Shown: positions 42,459 to 52,376 of the stretch, one piece after another
Numbering within the stretch: the stretch's first letter is position 1
How the letters are laid out: each line of letters starts with the position of its first letter
DNA from: Acidobacteriota bacterium
Lineage (GTDB): Bacteria > Acidobacteriota > Thermoanaerobaculia > Multivoradales > Multivoraceae
NCBI GenBank assembly: GCA_026707545.1
Contig: JAPOWR010000001.1
Span: forward strand, 496,001 to 560,000
Length of the DNA stretch: 64,000 nt
Direction of reading: 5' to 3'
Position numbers and translations under genes: made by a program
The notes under the pieces: generated by a model
Database searches by the model: none
What the model was told of the DNA's origin: nothing
What the model saw: only the letters and a program-made list of their open reading frames with translations

Positions 42459-45400
42459 CGGCGGCTCTAGCGGCGCGGCTCCAGGCCGTGACCTCCTCGA
42501 CCGACCGGTCCACGAGGTCGTAGACGACGGGGACGACCAGCAGCGTCAGCAGCGTCGAAGTCGCCATGCCGCCCATGATCAGCACCGCGATCGCGGCGCG
42601 GCCCTCGGAACCGGCGGCCTGGGAGAACGCGACCGGCAGCAGGCCGAAGATCAACGAGAAAGCGGTCATCAACACGGGTCGCAATCGGGCCGGGCCCGCT
42701 TCGAGAATCGCGTCCCTGCGGCTTTGTCCGTCCTGGCGCAGCTTGTTGATGTAGTCGATCAGGAGGATGCCGTTCTTCATCACCAGGCCCATCAGCACCA
42801 ACAGGCCGATGCCGCTCATCATGTCGAGCGGTTGGCCGGAGAGTTTGAGCGCCAGGAAAGCACCAATGAAGGAAAGCGGCGCCGACATCATGATCGTGAT
42901 CGGATGGACGAGCGAGTTGAAGAGCGACGCCAGGACCATGTAGATGGCGACGACGGCGAGCACGAACGCGAACATCAGGGATAGGCCGGTCTCCTGCATG
43001 ATCACCGTCGTGCCGCTTGGCACGAGGGTGTTCGGAGGAGCGAGACCGATCTGGCGGCTGTACTCCTCGATGCGGGCCGCGAGTTCGGATTGGGCGACGC
43101 CCTCCGCGCCGTTCGTGGCGATCGTGATCTCGCGTGAACGGTTCTGCCGCCTGATCTGGACCGCGCCCTCGCCGAGCCGGATGTTGGCGACGTTCGTCAT
43201 GGGCGTCAGTTGCCCGGAAGCCGTGCGGATCTGAATCAGATCGAGCTTCCCGGGTTCGTCCCGGTACTCCGGCAGCACCTGGACGCGCACGTCGTAACGT
43301 TCGCCGTCCTCCTCGAAGGCGCCCAGCTTCTCGCCGGCGAGCAGGGTGCGGATCGTGCGCCCGATGACCGTGGCCGGCACCCCGAGGTCGGCGGCGCGAT
43401 CGCGGTCGACGTCGATCTCGATCTCGGGCTTGCCGGTCTCCCAGGACGTGCCAACGTCGACGAAGGAAGGGTCGGCTCGCATCTGCGCCACCAGCCGCTC
43501 GGAGTACAGCTCCAGGTCGGCGATACGGGGACCGCGGAGGCTGTAGGAAACGGAGCGCGTTCCCGTCTGATCCTCGCTGCCGGCGATCCAGCTGATCGGC
43601 GACACGACGATTTCCTCAGCTTCGGGGACCTCCCCGAGCAGCCGGTCACGGACCCGGTCCATGATCGCCGCCTGGCTGAGTTCGCGGTCCCGTTTGTTCG
43701 TCAACTGGACGTAGATCGAGGCTCGATGAGGCTCCTGGCGGCTGCCGCCGCCGATCGTGGCGAAGCGGTTGCGTACATCCGGGTCCTGTGCGATCAGTTC
43801 CTCCGTGCGCCGCGCGGTCAGGGACGTCACGGCCAGCGGAGTTCCGACCGGCATCTTGAGGTTGACGTTGAACTCGCTCCGGTCTTCGGTGCCGAACAGG
43901 TCGAAGGGAAGCGTGAACGCGACGAGGACGCCACCGACCATCGCCCCCACGGCGACGACGAGCGTCAGCGCCCTGTGCCCAAGCGCCCGCCGCAGGATGA
44001 TCTTGTAGGAATGGTCGAGTGCGTCGAGGCCGCGGCCCAGGGTGCGGCTCACCGGATCGCGTCCCTGAGTCGCCTTGAGCACCCTGCTGCCGAGCATCGG
44101 TGTCAGCGTCAACGCGAACAGGCTGGAGACGCAGACGGCGATCGTCATCACCATCCCGAACTCGTAGAAGAACTGGCCAACCGTGCCGCTCAGGAAGGCG
44201 ATCGGCACGAACACGGCGCACAGGGCGAGCGTGGTCGAGACGACCGCCAGCATGACCTGGCTGGCGCCCTCTTCGGCCGCCTCGCGGCGCTCCTGGCCCC
44301 GCTCGATTCGCCGATAGATGACCTCCAGCACGACGATCGCGTCGTCGATCACGACGCCGATCGAAAGAGACAGCGCCATCAGCGTCATCACGTTCAGGGT
44401 GAACCCGGCCAGATAGAAGAACGTGAACGAAGCGATGACGGAGGACGGAATGGCAAGCGCCGAAATGAGGGTGGAACGCGGGTTGCGCAGGAACAGCAGC
44501 ACGACCAGGACCACCAGGGCGCCGCCCCAGATCATGTTGGAGAACACCGAGTAGATGGAGTCCTCGATGAACACCGCCATGTCGCGGGTGATCAGGACCT
44601 CCATGCCCGGCGGCAGGTCCTGCCCCAGCGCCTCGACCTCGGCGCGTACCGCTTCGGCGACGACGACCGTGTTCGCTCCGCTTCGTCTGCGCACCTCGAG
44701 GGAGACGCCGCGCTGGCCGTTGAAGCGCGCGATGGACCGCTCCTCGGCGAGACCGTCCTCGATCTTCGCCACGTCCCGCAGGTAGACCAGCCGGCCGCCG
44801 CGCTCGGCGGCGATCAGGGCGCCGAAGTCCTCGACCCGCTTGACCTTGCCGGACGTGGTGACCGTCCATTCCCGTTCACGCCCTTCGACCCGGCCGCCGG
44901 CAGTTTCGGCGTTCTCCAGCAGGAGCGTCGAGCGCACGTCGTCGATCGACAGGCCGTAGCCGGCCAGTCGAACCGGGTCGAGCCAGATCCGGACCTCCCG
45001 CCGGCGGGAACCGACGATCTCGATGCTGCCGACGCCCGGCAGTCTCTCGAGCCGGTCCTTGACGGTGGTTTCCGCAAGTTCGGACAGTTCACGGACCGAG
45101 ACCGGGCCGCCAAGCATGACGGAGAGGATCGGAGTCGCGTCCGGATCGAGCTGGGTGACGACCGGGTCCTCGACATCGAGCGGCAGGTCGGCACGAACCG
45201 GCGCGATCTTCTCCCGTACGTGCTGCGCCTTCACGTCGACGTCGTAGTCCGTCTCGAACTCGACGAAGATCTGGGAGATGCCCTCGGACGAGACCGAACT
45301 CAGGTCGCGAATCCCCTCGATCGTGTTGATCTGCTCTTCGAGGACATCGGTGACCTCGGTCTCGACCGTCTCCGGGGAAGCCCCTTCGAGCACGGTGGTG

Positions 45401-45543
45401 ACCGTGACGAAGGGGAACTCGACGTCCGGGTTCAGATCGACGTTCAGCCGGTTCAGGGACACGAGGCCGAGAACGACGAGCCCCACGTTCAGCATGAGGG
45501 CGAAGACGGGCCGCCGGATCGAGGTGAGCGGCAGGTTCAGCAT
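42397..45543 (-). CDS. RND-family efflux transporter (AcrB/MexB type inner-membrane pump)
   Basis: 1048 residues, full length, with twelve membrane helices and two large periplasmic loops. It starts NLPLTSIRRPVFALMLNVGLVVLG. The proton-relay Asp pair lies in SIGVVIDDAIVVLEVIYRRIERG, and the C-terminal GIVMKNGILLIDY-type segment (GLVMKNGILLIDYIN) is typical. It works as a trimer with the adaptor encoded 14 bases upstream and an outer-membrane channel not in the window. Substrates (drugs, detergents or lipids) cannot be told. It is the downstream gene of a two-gene operon. Confidence 0.95.
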   Translation of the reverse strand: MLNLPLTSIRRPVFALMLNVGLVVLGLVSLNRLNVDLNPDVEFPFVTVTTVLEGASPETVETEVTDVLEEQINTIEGIRDLSSVSSEGISQIFVEFETDYDVDVKAQHVREKIAPVRADLPLDVEDPVVTQLDPDATPILSVMLGGPVSVRELSELAETTVKDRLERLPGVGSIEIVGSRRREVRIWLDPVRLAGYGLSIDDVRSTLLLENAETAGGRVEGREREWTVTTSGKVKRVEDFGALIAAERGGRLVYLRDVAKIEDGLAEERSIARFNGQRGVSLEVRRRSGANTVVVAEAVRAEVEALGQDLPPGMEVLITRDMAVFIEDSIYSVFSNMIWGGALVVLVVLLFLRNPRSTLISALAIPSSVIASFTFFYLAGFTLNVMTLMALSLSIGVVIDDAIVVLEVIYRRIERGQERREAAEEGASQVMLAVVSTTLALCAVFVPIAFLSGTVGQFFYEFGMVMTIAVCVSSLFALTLTPMLGSRVLKATQGRDPVSRTLGRGLDALDHSYKIILRRALGHRALTLVVAVGAMVGGVLVAFTLPFDLFGTEDRSEFNVNLKMPVGTPLAVTSLTARRTEELIAQDPDVRNRFATIGGGSRQEPHRASIYVQLTNKRDRELSQAAIMDRVRDRLLGEVPEAEEIVVSPISWIAGSEDQTGTRSVSYSLRGPRIADLELYSERLVAQMRADPSFVDVGTSWETGKPEIEIDVDRDRAADLGVPATVIGRTIRTLLAGEKLGAFEEDGERYDVRVQVLPEYRDEPGKLDLIQIRTASGQLTPMTNVANIRLGEGAVQIRRQNRSREITIATNGAEGVAQSELAARIEEYSRQIGLAPPNTLVPSGTTVIMQETGLSLMFAFVLAVVAIYMVLASLFNSLVHPITIMMSAPLSFIGAFLALKLSGQPLDMMSGIGLLVLMGLVMKNGILLIDYINKLRQDGQSRRDAILEAGPARLRPVLMTAFSLIFGLLPVAFSQAAGSEGRAAIAVLIMGGMATSTLLTLLVVPVVYDLVDRSVEEVTAWSRAARAAVRAPRPALARRAAPRSDRPQ

Positions 45544-45557
45544 GACGTCGGCGACGC

Positions 45558-46715
45558 CTATGGCGTCTCGCCGCCCGCTTCGAGCAGCGGCGGTTCGGTG
45601 ACCTCGATCGGCGCGCCGTGGGCCAGTCGGTCGATGACCGGTCCGATGATCAGGGCGTCGCCGGCCTCGGCGCCGCGCCTGATCTCAACCCATCGCTGAC
45701 CGGTGGCGCCGACGGAGACCTCGATCTGCTCGGCTCGGCCGCCCACGGCGCTGAACACGTAGGTGCGTCCGTCGCGGTTGAGCACCGCGGCGCGTTCGAC
45801 GATCACCGCGCCGTCGCGGGTCCGCGGCCGGATCTCGGCGCGGACGAAGGCGCCCGCCTTGGCCTCCGGTGTCTCCCCGGGCACGGGGGCTCGCACGCGG
45901 TAGGTCCGCGTATCCGGGTCGATTCGAGCGTTCACCGCCGCGATCGTGGAGGGGAGGGGTTCGGCCGCGCCCTCGACGATCAGGACTGCCGGGTCGCCCA
46001 CCTGGACCGGCGCCGCCGCCGCGGCCGGCACGTCGAGTTCCGCCGCGAAACCGTTCAGTTCCTGAATCGTGACGACGACCGAACCGGGGCCGACGATCGC
46101 TCCCTCGTGAAGCTGGCGTTCGACCACGTGGGCGTCGTAGGGGCTGATCACCGCGGTCCGCGTCAGGTCCTGCTCGGCGCTCTTCACGGCGGCGAGTTCC
46201 TGCTCGACCCGGGCCTTGGCGACCGCGAGCTGGGTCCGTTGCCGGTCGAGCTCCTGGGGTGGGGCCACTTCCTGCTCGGCAAGCCGCTCGACCCGCTCGA
46301 GTTCCTGCAGCGCCTGTGCGGCCTCGGCCTGGGCCAGGGCCAGACCGGCGCGCGCCCGCTGAAGGTCGATCCGGAAGGGAACGGGATCGAGTTGCAGGAC
46401 GACGTCGCCCTCCGTGACCTGGTCGCCTACGTTGTAGTAGACGGCCGACAGTCGCCCCGAGACTTCGGGGCCGAGCTCGGTCAGGCGCGGCGCGACGACG
46501 GAACCGGAGGCCGTCACCAGGGCGTCTACCTGGCCGTACCGCACGCGGGTGGTCGGTGCGGTTTCGCTGCGGAACGCCGAAACGGCTCCGGACGCTTCCG
46601 TCTGGCCGGCGGCCCGCTTGGCGCCGACGCCGTTGCAGCCGAAACTCGCCAGACACAACAGAAACACGGCGCACGCTGCGAGCGTCGCGCCGGCCCTTCC
46701 GTTCGTGGTGTTCAT
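45558..46715 (-). CDS. RND efflux periplasmic adaptor lipoprotein
   Basis: 385 residues from ATG 46715. The lipobox LASFGC puts the lipid on Cys27. Then come the membrane-fusion-protein modules: lipoyl half (VVAPRLTELGPEVSGRLSAVYYNVGDQVTEGDVVLQLD), a helical hairpin (QRARAGLALAQAEAAQALQELERVERL), the second lipoyl half (TAVISPYDAHVVERQLHEGAIVGPGS) and beta-barrel (VQVGDPAVLIVEGAAEPLPSTIAAVNARIDPDTRTY). It bridges the pump and an outer-membrane channel. It is divergent from the first VOC gene. Confidence 0.94.
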   Translation of the reverse strand: MNTTNGRAGATLAACAVFLLCLASFGCNGVGAKRAAGQTEASGAVSAFRSETAPTTRVRYGQVDALVTASGSVVAPRLTELGPEVSGRLSAVYYNVGDQVTEGDVVLQLDPVPFRIDLQRARAGLALAQAEAAQALQELERVERLAEQEVAPPQELDRQRTQLAVAKARVEQELAAVKSAEQDLTRTAVISPYDAHVVERQLHEGAIVGPGSVVVTIQELNGFAAELDVPAAAAAPVQVGDPAVLIVEGAAEPLPSTIAAVNARIDPDTRTYRVRAPVPGETPEAKAGAFVRAEIRPRTRDGAVIVERAAVLNRDGRTYVFSAVGGRAEQIEVSVGATGQRWVEIRRGAEAGDALIIGPVIDRLAHGAPIEVTEPPLLEAGGETP

Positions 46716-46789
46716 GGCAGTTGTACCCCGTCGGACTGGTACGCTGCCGGTTGCCGCTCCAGGAATCATACAAGCGTCGGAGGACTCAC

Positions 46790-47629
46790 ATGCGCCCCGA
46801 TTCTCCAAGAGTCACTGCTCCCGATCTCGTCGTCTCGCTGGCGGTTCTGGGCCTCGCTTTCGGCGCTACGCCGTCTGTGGTCGCCGAAGAGTTCGACCAC
46901 GTTCACCTGGTGGCTCCGGACACGATGGCGGCGGCGAAGTGGTACCACGAGCTCTTCGGCGGCAGGCTCGGCAAGAGCGGTCCCTTCGACTCCGTGTTCT
47001 ACGGCAACGACATCCTGAAGGTGCGGGAAGGCGAACCGACCAGCGGCAGCGGCGCCACCTCGCTCGATCACATCAGTTTCTCCGTCGCGGACGTGGCGGC
47101 GACCCTGGAAGAGTGCGAGGCCGCGGGCGGCAAGGTCGTCGGCGCCGCGCGATACGTGGAGGCAGCCGGATTCACCTTCGGTTTCTGCGAAGACCCGTGG
47201 GGAACGCGAATCGAAGTGATCGACGACATGGACCACGGCGGCGCCCCGGGTCTCCATCACGTTCACGTCTTCTCGAACGACGCGGTCTCGACGGCGGCCT
47301 GGTACGCGAAGCAGTTCGGCGGCGAAGTCGTGGCGTTCAAGGGACTTGCGCCGCTGCACTCGATCCTCTACGACAACGGCGGCGACGAGACCTGGCTGAT
47401 CGTCAACCAGGTGCCGGGGGAGCGGACCGGCACCGACGGCACGGTGGTCGATCACATCGGTTGGCACACCACGGAGTACGACTCCTGGCTCGAACGGTTG
47501 CGTGGCGACGGCGTGAAGTTCGTCGTCGAGCCGATGGTGCTGGACGCCGGGCACCGGATCGCCTACGTCGAGGGCCCCGACGGCACGAAGATCGAGCTGG
47601 TGGAGAACCTCGCCGGGGGGGTTCCTTGA
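46790..47629 (+). CDS. Exported two-domain VOC (glyoxalase-fold) protein 1
   Basis: 279 residues from ATG 46790 with CGGAGG upstream. An N-terminal hydrophobic signal (VVSLAVLGLAFGATPSVVAEE) is followed by two VOC domains: FDHVHLVAPDTMAAAKWYHELFGG ... RIEVID, and LHHVHVFSNDAVSTAAWYAKQFGG ... KIELVEN. The His and Glu pairs could bind a divalent metal. VOC proteins include glyoxalases, dioxygenases and resistance proteins, so the reaction is open. Most VOC enzymes are cytoplasmic; export makes an extracellular or periplasmic substrate likely. The next gene is coupled (TTGA overlap). Confidence 0.85.
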   Translation: MRPDSPRVTAPDLVVSLAVLGLAFGATPSVVAEEFDHVHLVAPDTMAAAKWYHELFGGRLGKSGPFDSVFYGNDILKVREGEPTSGSGATSLDHISFSVADVAATLEECEAAGGKVVGAARYVEAAGFTFGFCEDPWGTRIEVIDDMDHGGAPGLHHVHVFSNDAVSTAAWYAKQFGGEVVAFKGLAPLHSILYDNGGDETWLIVNQVPGERTGTDGTVVDHIGWHTTEYDSWLERLRGDGVKFVVEPMVLDAGHRIAYVEGPDGTKIELVENLAGGVP

Positions 47630-48600
47630 GTCGGGGGCCTGGTGGCCTGACCTGGCGGCGGTTCCCGGGCCGGGCGCTCGGCCTGGCCGTGGCGGCGGCC
47701 GCGTTCATGGTGGCGCCGCTCGCGGCCCAGGAAGCGACGACCGCAGTCGAGCGGGCGCGCTTTCACCACATTCACCTCAACGTCACCGACGTCGACCGTT
47801 CGGTCGACTTCTACCGCGCCACCTTCGGCGCCCTGCCGATCGAGTTTCGCGGGGTCGCGGACGCGGTGTTCACCGAGCGGTCCTTCATCCTGTTCAACGA
47901 AGTCGAGGAGCCGCCGGACGGCAGCCAGACTAGCGGCATCTGGCACTTCGGCTGGGGTGGTGTCGACCTGCCCAGCCAGTATCGCTGGCTGGTGTCCCGC
48001 GGCGTCGACATTCACACGCCGATCTACCGCCTGGGCCGCGGACATGTCATCTACGTCAACGGTCCGGACCGGGAGATGATCGAGGTGAACACGATGGGCC
48101 ATCACCGTTTCGCTCACGTCCACCTGTTCGCGGCGGACGTGAACGAGACGGCCGCCTGGTACGAGCGGCACTTCGGGCTGCCGGCGCGGCGGTCCGCCAG
48201 GGGCAACCCCCGGCCGGTCGGCGAGGGCGCCGCGTTCGCGACCTGGGAGGAGTTTCACCACGAGCACCGTGCCTGGGCGAACGCGTTTCGCGCCGACAAC
48301 GTGAACTTCATCGTCTACAACCTGCCGGACTACGAGCCGCTGGCACCGTGGTGGCCCGAGGACGCGGCGCCGCTGCTGGAGACCCAGCCGCAGCGGGGTA
48401 GGGCGATCGACCACTTCGCCTTCTCCTACCGCGACATCGAACCGGTGTTCGAACGGCTGCGGACGGCGGGCGTCGAGATCGTCGAACCGATCACCTACCG
48501 GCCGGAACTCGACATGCGGAGCTTCTTCGTGATGGGGCCGGACAAGGTCGCGGTGGAGATCGTCGAGGCGAAGCCGATCCCCGAGGGCGTCTGGGACTGA
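47626..48600 (+). CDS. Exported two-domain VOC (glyoxalase-fold) protein 2
   Basis: 324 residues. TTG 47626 overlaps the stop of the first VOC gene. The signal (RALGLAVAAAAFMVAPLAAQ) is followed by two VOC domains: FHHIHLNVTDVDRSVDFYRATFG ... MIEVNTM, and FAHVHLFAADVNETAAWYERHFG ... AVEIVEA, with metal-type His and Glu at equivalent places. The two proteins share architecture but little identity, so an older duplication or a heteromer is possible. Together they look like a small secreted enzyme system of unknown substrate. Confidence 0.82.
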   Translation: MSRGPGGLTWRRFPGRALGLAVAAAAFMVAPLAAQEATTAVERARFHHIHLNVTDVDRSVDFYRATFGALPIEFRGVADAVFTERSFILFNEVEEPPDGSQTSGIWHFGWGGVDLPSQYRWLVSRGVDIHTPIYRLGRGHVIYVNGPDREMIEVNTMGHHRFAHVHLFAADVNETAAWYERHFGLPARRSARGNPRPVGEGAAFATWEEFHHEHRAWANAFRADNVNFIVYNLPDYEPLAPWWPEDAAPLLETQPQRGRAIDHFAFSYRDIEPVFERLRTAGVEIVEPITYRPELDMRSFFVMGPDKVAVEIVEAKPIPEGVWD

Positions 48601-48668
48601 GTGAGCCGCCAGCAAGCTGCTAGAGTCCGCCTGCCACTCGGACAACAGGTTGGAAGCTGGAGGCGCGA

Positions 48669-49988
48669 ATGAGCCGTACGACCGCAGCACTTCTCGTACT
48701 TGGGCCGCTTGGAGCGGCTTCCGCAGCGGTGGCGGCCGACAGCGGGGAAGCCGTCACCTTCCACGAGGACGTGCTGGCCATCTTCCAGCAGAACTGTCAG
48801 ACCTGTCACCGCCCGGGCGGCGACAACGTGGCCGGCATGGTTGCGCCGATGTCGCTGATGACCTACGAGGAAGTGCGGCCGTGGGCGCGGTCGATCGCGC
48901 GCCTCGTGCAGAGCCGCGAAATGCCCCCCTGGGACGCGACGGACCACACCGCCGGCGTCTTTCTCAACGAGCGGACCCTGACCCAGCAGGAGATCGACAC
49001 GGTTGTGGCCTGGGTCCAGGGCGGCGCTCCCAAGGGCGACCCGGGCAGGGGCCCGGCGCCGCGCGAGTGGGAGGACACCGGCGGCTTCCTGATCGGCAAG
49101 CCGGACCTGCTCGTGTACATGGAGGAGCCCTACTACGTGGGCGACGACGTGGAGGACGAGCAGCCGAGCTTCTACATCACGTTGACCGAGGAGATGCTCC
49201 CGGAGCCCCGCTGGCTCCAGGCGATCGAGTACCAGCCGGACGCGGAGTTCGTCCATCACATCACCGGCCGGGCGCTGATACCTAACGAGGACGGCGAGGT
49301 CGACGTGCTGAGCGAAAACACGTTCTCGCTCGGGTCGATTGCCGCCGGCGAGGACCCGACGATCTACCCGCCGGGCTTCGGCAACCTGCTACGGGCCGGC
49401 ATGGTCGTGCGTCTCAACGTCCACTACCACAAGGAACCCGGTCCGGGCTCCGGCGGCTACGACCGTTCGGCGGTCGCCTTCAGGTTCCACCCGGTCGGCG
49501 CCGAGGTCAGGCACAAGGTGACCTGGAACACGATCGGCGCCGGCGCCTTCGAGATCCCGCCGGGTCACGGAAGCTGGCGCGTCGGGTCGTCCAAGGTGTT
49601 CGAGAAGGACACGGTGCTGCTGTCGCTCCATCCGCACATGCACTTCCGCGGCCAGAGCATGAAGTACACCGCGCACTACCCCGATGGCGGCACCGAGGTG
49701 CTGCTCGACGTGCCGGAGTACGACTACAGTTGGCAGACGAACTACATCTACCGGGAGCCCAAGGTGCTGCCGTCCGGTACTCGGGTCGAGATCGAAGCGA
49801 TCTACGACAACTCGGAGACCAAGCTCGACGAGTACCCGTTCCTCAACATCGGCCGGGCAGTGGACTGGGGCGCCCAGAGCACCGACGAGATGATGGCGCC
49901 CTTCCTGGCCTGGACCTACGTCGAGCCGGAAGATGCGGCCGCGATCCTGGCCGGCGGCGCCGCGGGATCGACGGGCGGCGGCGGGTAG
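48669..49988 (+). CDS. Secreted haem/copper type II ascorbate-dependent monooxygenase-like protein
   Basis: 439 residues with a Sec signal (LGAASAAVAADSG). An N-terminal cytochrome-c-like module has CQTCH at 43-47 and distal-Met candidates in REMPPWDA. The rest is PHM-like: FVHHITGRALIP (His-His), RLNVHYHKEPG (HxH), LHPHMHFRGQSMKY (HxHxH). These would bind the two copper ions of a DBM/PHM-type monooxygenase. ATG 48669 follows CTGGAGGCG. Haem fused to copper oxygenase suggests an internal electron donor in place of ascorbate, which is inference. Confidence 0.82.
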   Translation: MSRTTAALLVLGPLGAASAAVAADSGEAVTFHEDVLAIFQQNCQTCHRPGGDNVAGMVAPMSLMTYEEVRPWARSIARLVQSREMPPWDATDHTAGVFLNERTLTQQEIDTVVAWVQGGAPKGDPGRGPAPREWEDTGGFLIGKPDLLVYMEEPYYVGDDVEDEQPSFYITLTEEMLPEPRWLQAIEYQPDAEFVHHITGRALIPNEDGEVDVLSENTFSLGSIAAGEDPTIYPPGFGNLLRAGMVVRLNVHYHKEPGPGSGGYDRSAVAFRFHPVGAEVRHKVTWNTIGAGAFEIPPGHGSWRVGSSKVFEKDTVLLSLHPHMHFRGQSMKYTAHYPDGGTEVLLDVPEYDYSWQTNYIYREPKVLPSGTRVEIEAIYDNSETKLDEYPFLNIGRAVDWGAQSTDEMMAPFLAWTYVEPEDAAAILAGGAAGSTGGGG

Positions 49989-50058
49989 CGACGGCGAGCA
50001 CACCCGCCTGCCGAGGGCACGGTGGGAGGGGGCCAAGGGACGTTCACGAGACGCGTCT

Positions 50059-51288
50059 GTGCAGTTCTTGCTGCGACTCTTGACCTGTGTGGCGTTTTGC
50101 GAAGCCGCGGCAGCTCAGGATGGCCCGGAGCCGGGAATCCATGAGACGGTCGCCGCGTATCTGGAACAGAACGCCTACGAGGTGACCCTGAGTGCTGAGG
50201 GAGGGCTCGAAGGGCCTGCGGCGGAGTGGTTTCGCGCCGAGGCGGCCGGATCCCAGTTCGTGTTCATCGGCGAAGAGCACGATGTCCGGGAGGTCCCGAT
50301 TCTGGTGGGCGCTCTTTGGCGGGAACTCGTTCCCTTAGGCTACGAGCACGTAGCGATCGAAGCTGGTCCCTGGCTGGGTGAAAGGCTCGACCAGTTCGCA
50401 AGATTTGCCGATCAACAGGCCCTTTCTCACTTCCAGAGGGCAACCTGGCCTCGTCTGCCGAACAACAGCGTGCCGCCGATCTCGGAGGAGGACGTTGCCT
50501 TCTACGCGGAACTTGGCAGCGTCAGCGGCCCACACCGCAAGTCCGCAGCTCCCTTGATCTGGGGACTGGATGCCGAGTATCGAGCTGCTCCATTGCTGAA
50601 GAGGCTGGCGGAGCTGTCGCCGCGGCCCGCCAGGCGACAGGCGGTCCAGTCCCTTCTGGAGCGGGTAGGGGCAGCGGAGAGAAGCGGCGACTACAACACT
50701 CGTGCCTTCCGAGATGCCATCGAGCAGGTCGTCCAACAGACTCGAGCCAAGCCGGAGACCGAGCTGCGCTACATACTCGATGCGCTGCGTTGGCGAATCT
50801 CCGCGCCCCGGGAACACACGAGCGACAACCTCAAGAAGGAGCTCTTCCTGCGCCAGTACCGAGCTGCGAAGGAAGCAGGCGACTCGAGGCCGCGGGTGAT
50901 GTTCCGGCTCGGCGCTTACCATGCCGCCCGTGGGCTGATGCACGACTTCGGCACCTCTACACTCGCGAACTTCGTAGCGGAATTGGCGGTCGCCGAGCGA
51001 ACAGGGATGCTGAACCTCGCGATCGTCAACTGCCAGGATACGTCTCCCGGGGTCTTTCCGAGACCTTGCACCTGGGAGCAACAGAGAGCGCTACGGCCGT
51101 TTCGCTCCGCTGCCGTAGCAGACTGGACACTGTTCGACCTTCGAGGGCTGCGCGCACCGCTAAGGCAAGCGCGACTGAACGGACTCCAGTTCTATCCGGA
51201 TGGGTGGGAGTACTGGGATCTCGTCATGTCGTTTGACGCCGTGATCCTCTTGGACCGTTCCGAGCCAAGCCGGCTTCCGGGCGAGTAG
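50059..51288 (+). CDS. Exported EreA/ChaN-like protein of unknown function
   Basis: 409 residues from GTG 50059, with a signal peptide (LLRLLTCVAFCEAAAAQ). The segment FVFIGEEHDVREVPILVGALWREL with GEEHD at 71-75, then YEHVAIEAGPW, matches the GE.H ... E pattern shared by erythromycin-esterase-like and ChaN/TraB-like proteins. Farther on, RVMFRLGAYHAARGL may bring the second His region. Enzymes of this superfamily hydrolyse lactones or bind haem, so function is open. Base composition is less GC-biased than the neighbouring genes. A start upstream at 49933 would be untypical. Confidence 0.7.
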   Translation: MQFLLRLLTCVAFCEAAAAQDGPEPGIHETVAAYLEQNAYEVTLSAEGGLEGPAAEWFRAEAAGSQFVFIGEEHDVREVPILVGALWRELVPLGYEHVAIEAGPWLGERLDQFARFADQQALSHFQRATWPRLPNNSVPPISEEDVAFYAELGSVSGPHRKSAAPLIWGLDAEYRAAPLLKRLAELSPRPARRQAVQSLLERVGAAERSGDYNTRAFRDAIEQVVQQTRAKPETELRYILDALRWRISAPREHTSDNLKKELFLRQYRAAKEAGDSRPRVMFRLGAYHAARGLMHDFGTSTLANFVAELAVAERTGMLNLAIVNCQDTSPGVFPRPCTWEQQRALRPFRSAAVADWTLFDLRGLRAPLRQARLNGLQFYPDGWEYWDLVMSFDAVILLDRSEPSRLPGE

Positions 51289-51335
51289 AGCGCGGCGGTG
51301 GTCCTGCTGACTCCCCGGGAAGCACGGGCCCTTGT

Positions 51336-52376
51336 TCATGCTGTCCGCCAAGCCGTGACGCCACCCTGAGCGTCGAGCGCGGCAAGCGCGCGTCCATCTG
51401 GTCGCCAGTACACCGCGCCGACAATGTCCGCGACAGGCGCTATTCCCACCGGATCGCCTTGTCCGTTGCGCCCAAGTGACCACACGACGACCGCGCCATC
51501 CCGAGCTCCGGAGGCGAGGCGCCTTCCCCCGCGAGCGAAGGCGAGCGTTGTAACGGCCCCAAAATGAAGTTCCAGAACGCCGGGCCGCGTGCCTTCGGGG
51601 CCTTTCCCCTGGAAGCTCCAGACCGTGATCGCGTCGCCTCCGCCTGTGGCCAGGAGGGTGCCGGTGTCATTGAAGGCCAGGGCCGACGGTTTGCCGGGAT
51701 AGCCCGACATCATCGAGTCCTGCTCCGTGGAGCGACGCCAGAAGTGCACCGAGTTGTCCTGACTGCCGCACGCCACAATGTCGCCGTCCGGGCTCAGTAC
51801 CATCGACACCAGGGAGCCCTTCCACTCCAGCTTCTGGCGAACCGTCCCGGTGGACGCGTCGAAGAACGTCACCCGACCGTAACAGGCGGTCGCCAGTTCG
51901 CCCGCGCGGGACCACGCGATCGCGCTGACGGTGCTCGGATGAGTGTTGAATCGCCGGATCTCCGTTCCATCGGCGCTGTACGCGTGAACCTCTCGGGAGC
52001 AGGATGCGGCCAGGGACTGGCCGTCCGGCGACCACGCGACATTCTCCACCCAGCCGCTCCCGAGGTCGATCGTCTGGATGATCCGGCCGTCGGCGGCACT
52101 CCAGACCAGGACTCGGCCATCCTGGCCGGCCGTTGCGAACGCGGCTCGGTTCGGCTGCATTGCCAGCGCGAGCACCCCGCCTTCATGGACTCCGCGCCGC
52201 GCCCAGATGATGGCGCCGGTCCTGCCGTCGAACGCGTAGACGCCACCCGCGGCATCTCCGACCACCAGCGCCTCACCGCGCGGGGTCCACCCACCGGCGA
52301 TGGCGTAGTCGCCGACCACCGCGGACCAACCCGGGCGAAGGACACCCTTCGGACTGCCGCCATTCAGACCAGGCAT
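51336..52376 (-). CDS. WD40-repeat protein of the metal operon
   Basis: 346 residues from ATG 52376, overlapping the end of the CobW gene by 13 bases. At least six WD-type blades are visible, such as [77 protein letters not shown] and [27 protein letters not shown]. No signal peptide is seen, so a cytoplasmic seven-bladed scaffold is likely. Its strict coupling to a CobW GTPase suggests that it presents a client or GTPase for metal transfer, an inference from context. Confidence 0.88.
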   Translation of the reverse strand: MPGLNGGSPKGVLRPGWSAVVGDYAIAGGWTPRGEALVVGDAAGGVYAFDGRTGAIIWARRGVHEGGVLALAMQPNRAAFATAGQDGRVLVWSAADGRIIQTIDLGSGWVENVAWSPDGQSLAASCSREVHAYSADGTEIRRFNTHPSTVSAIAWSRAGELATACYGRVTFFDASTGTVRQKLEWKGSLVSMVLSPDGDIVACGSQDNSVHFWRRSTEQDSMMSGYPGKPSALAFNDTGTLLATGGGDAITVWSFQGKGPEGTRPGVLELHFGAVTTLAFARGGRRLASGARDGAVVVWSLGRNGQGDPVGIAPVADIVGAVYWRPDGRALAALDAQGGVTAWRTA

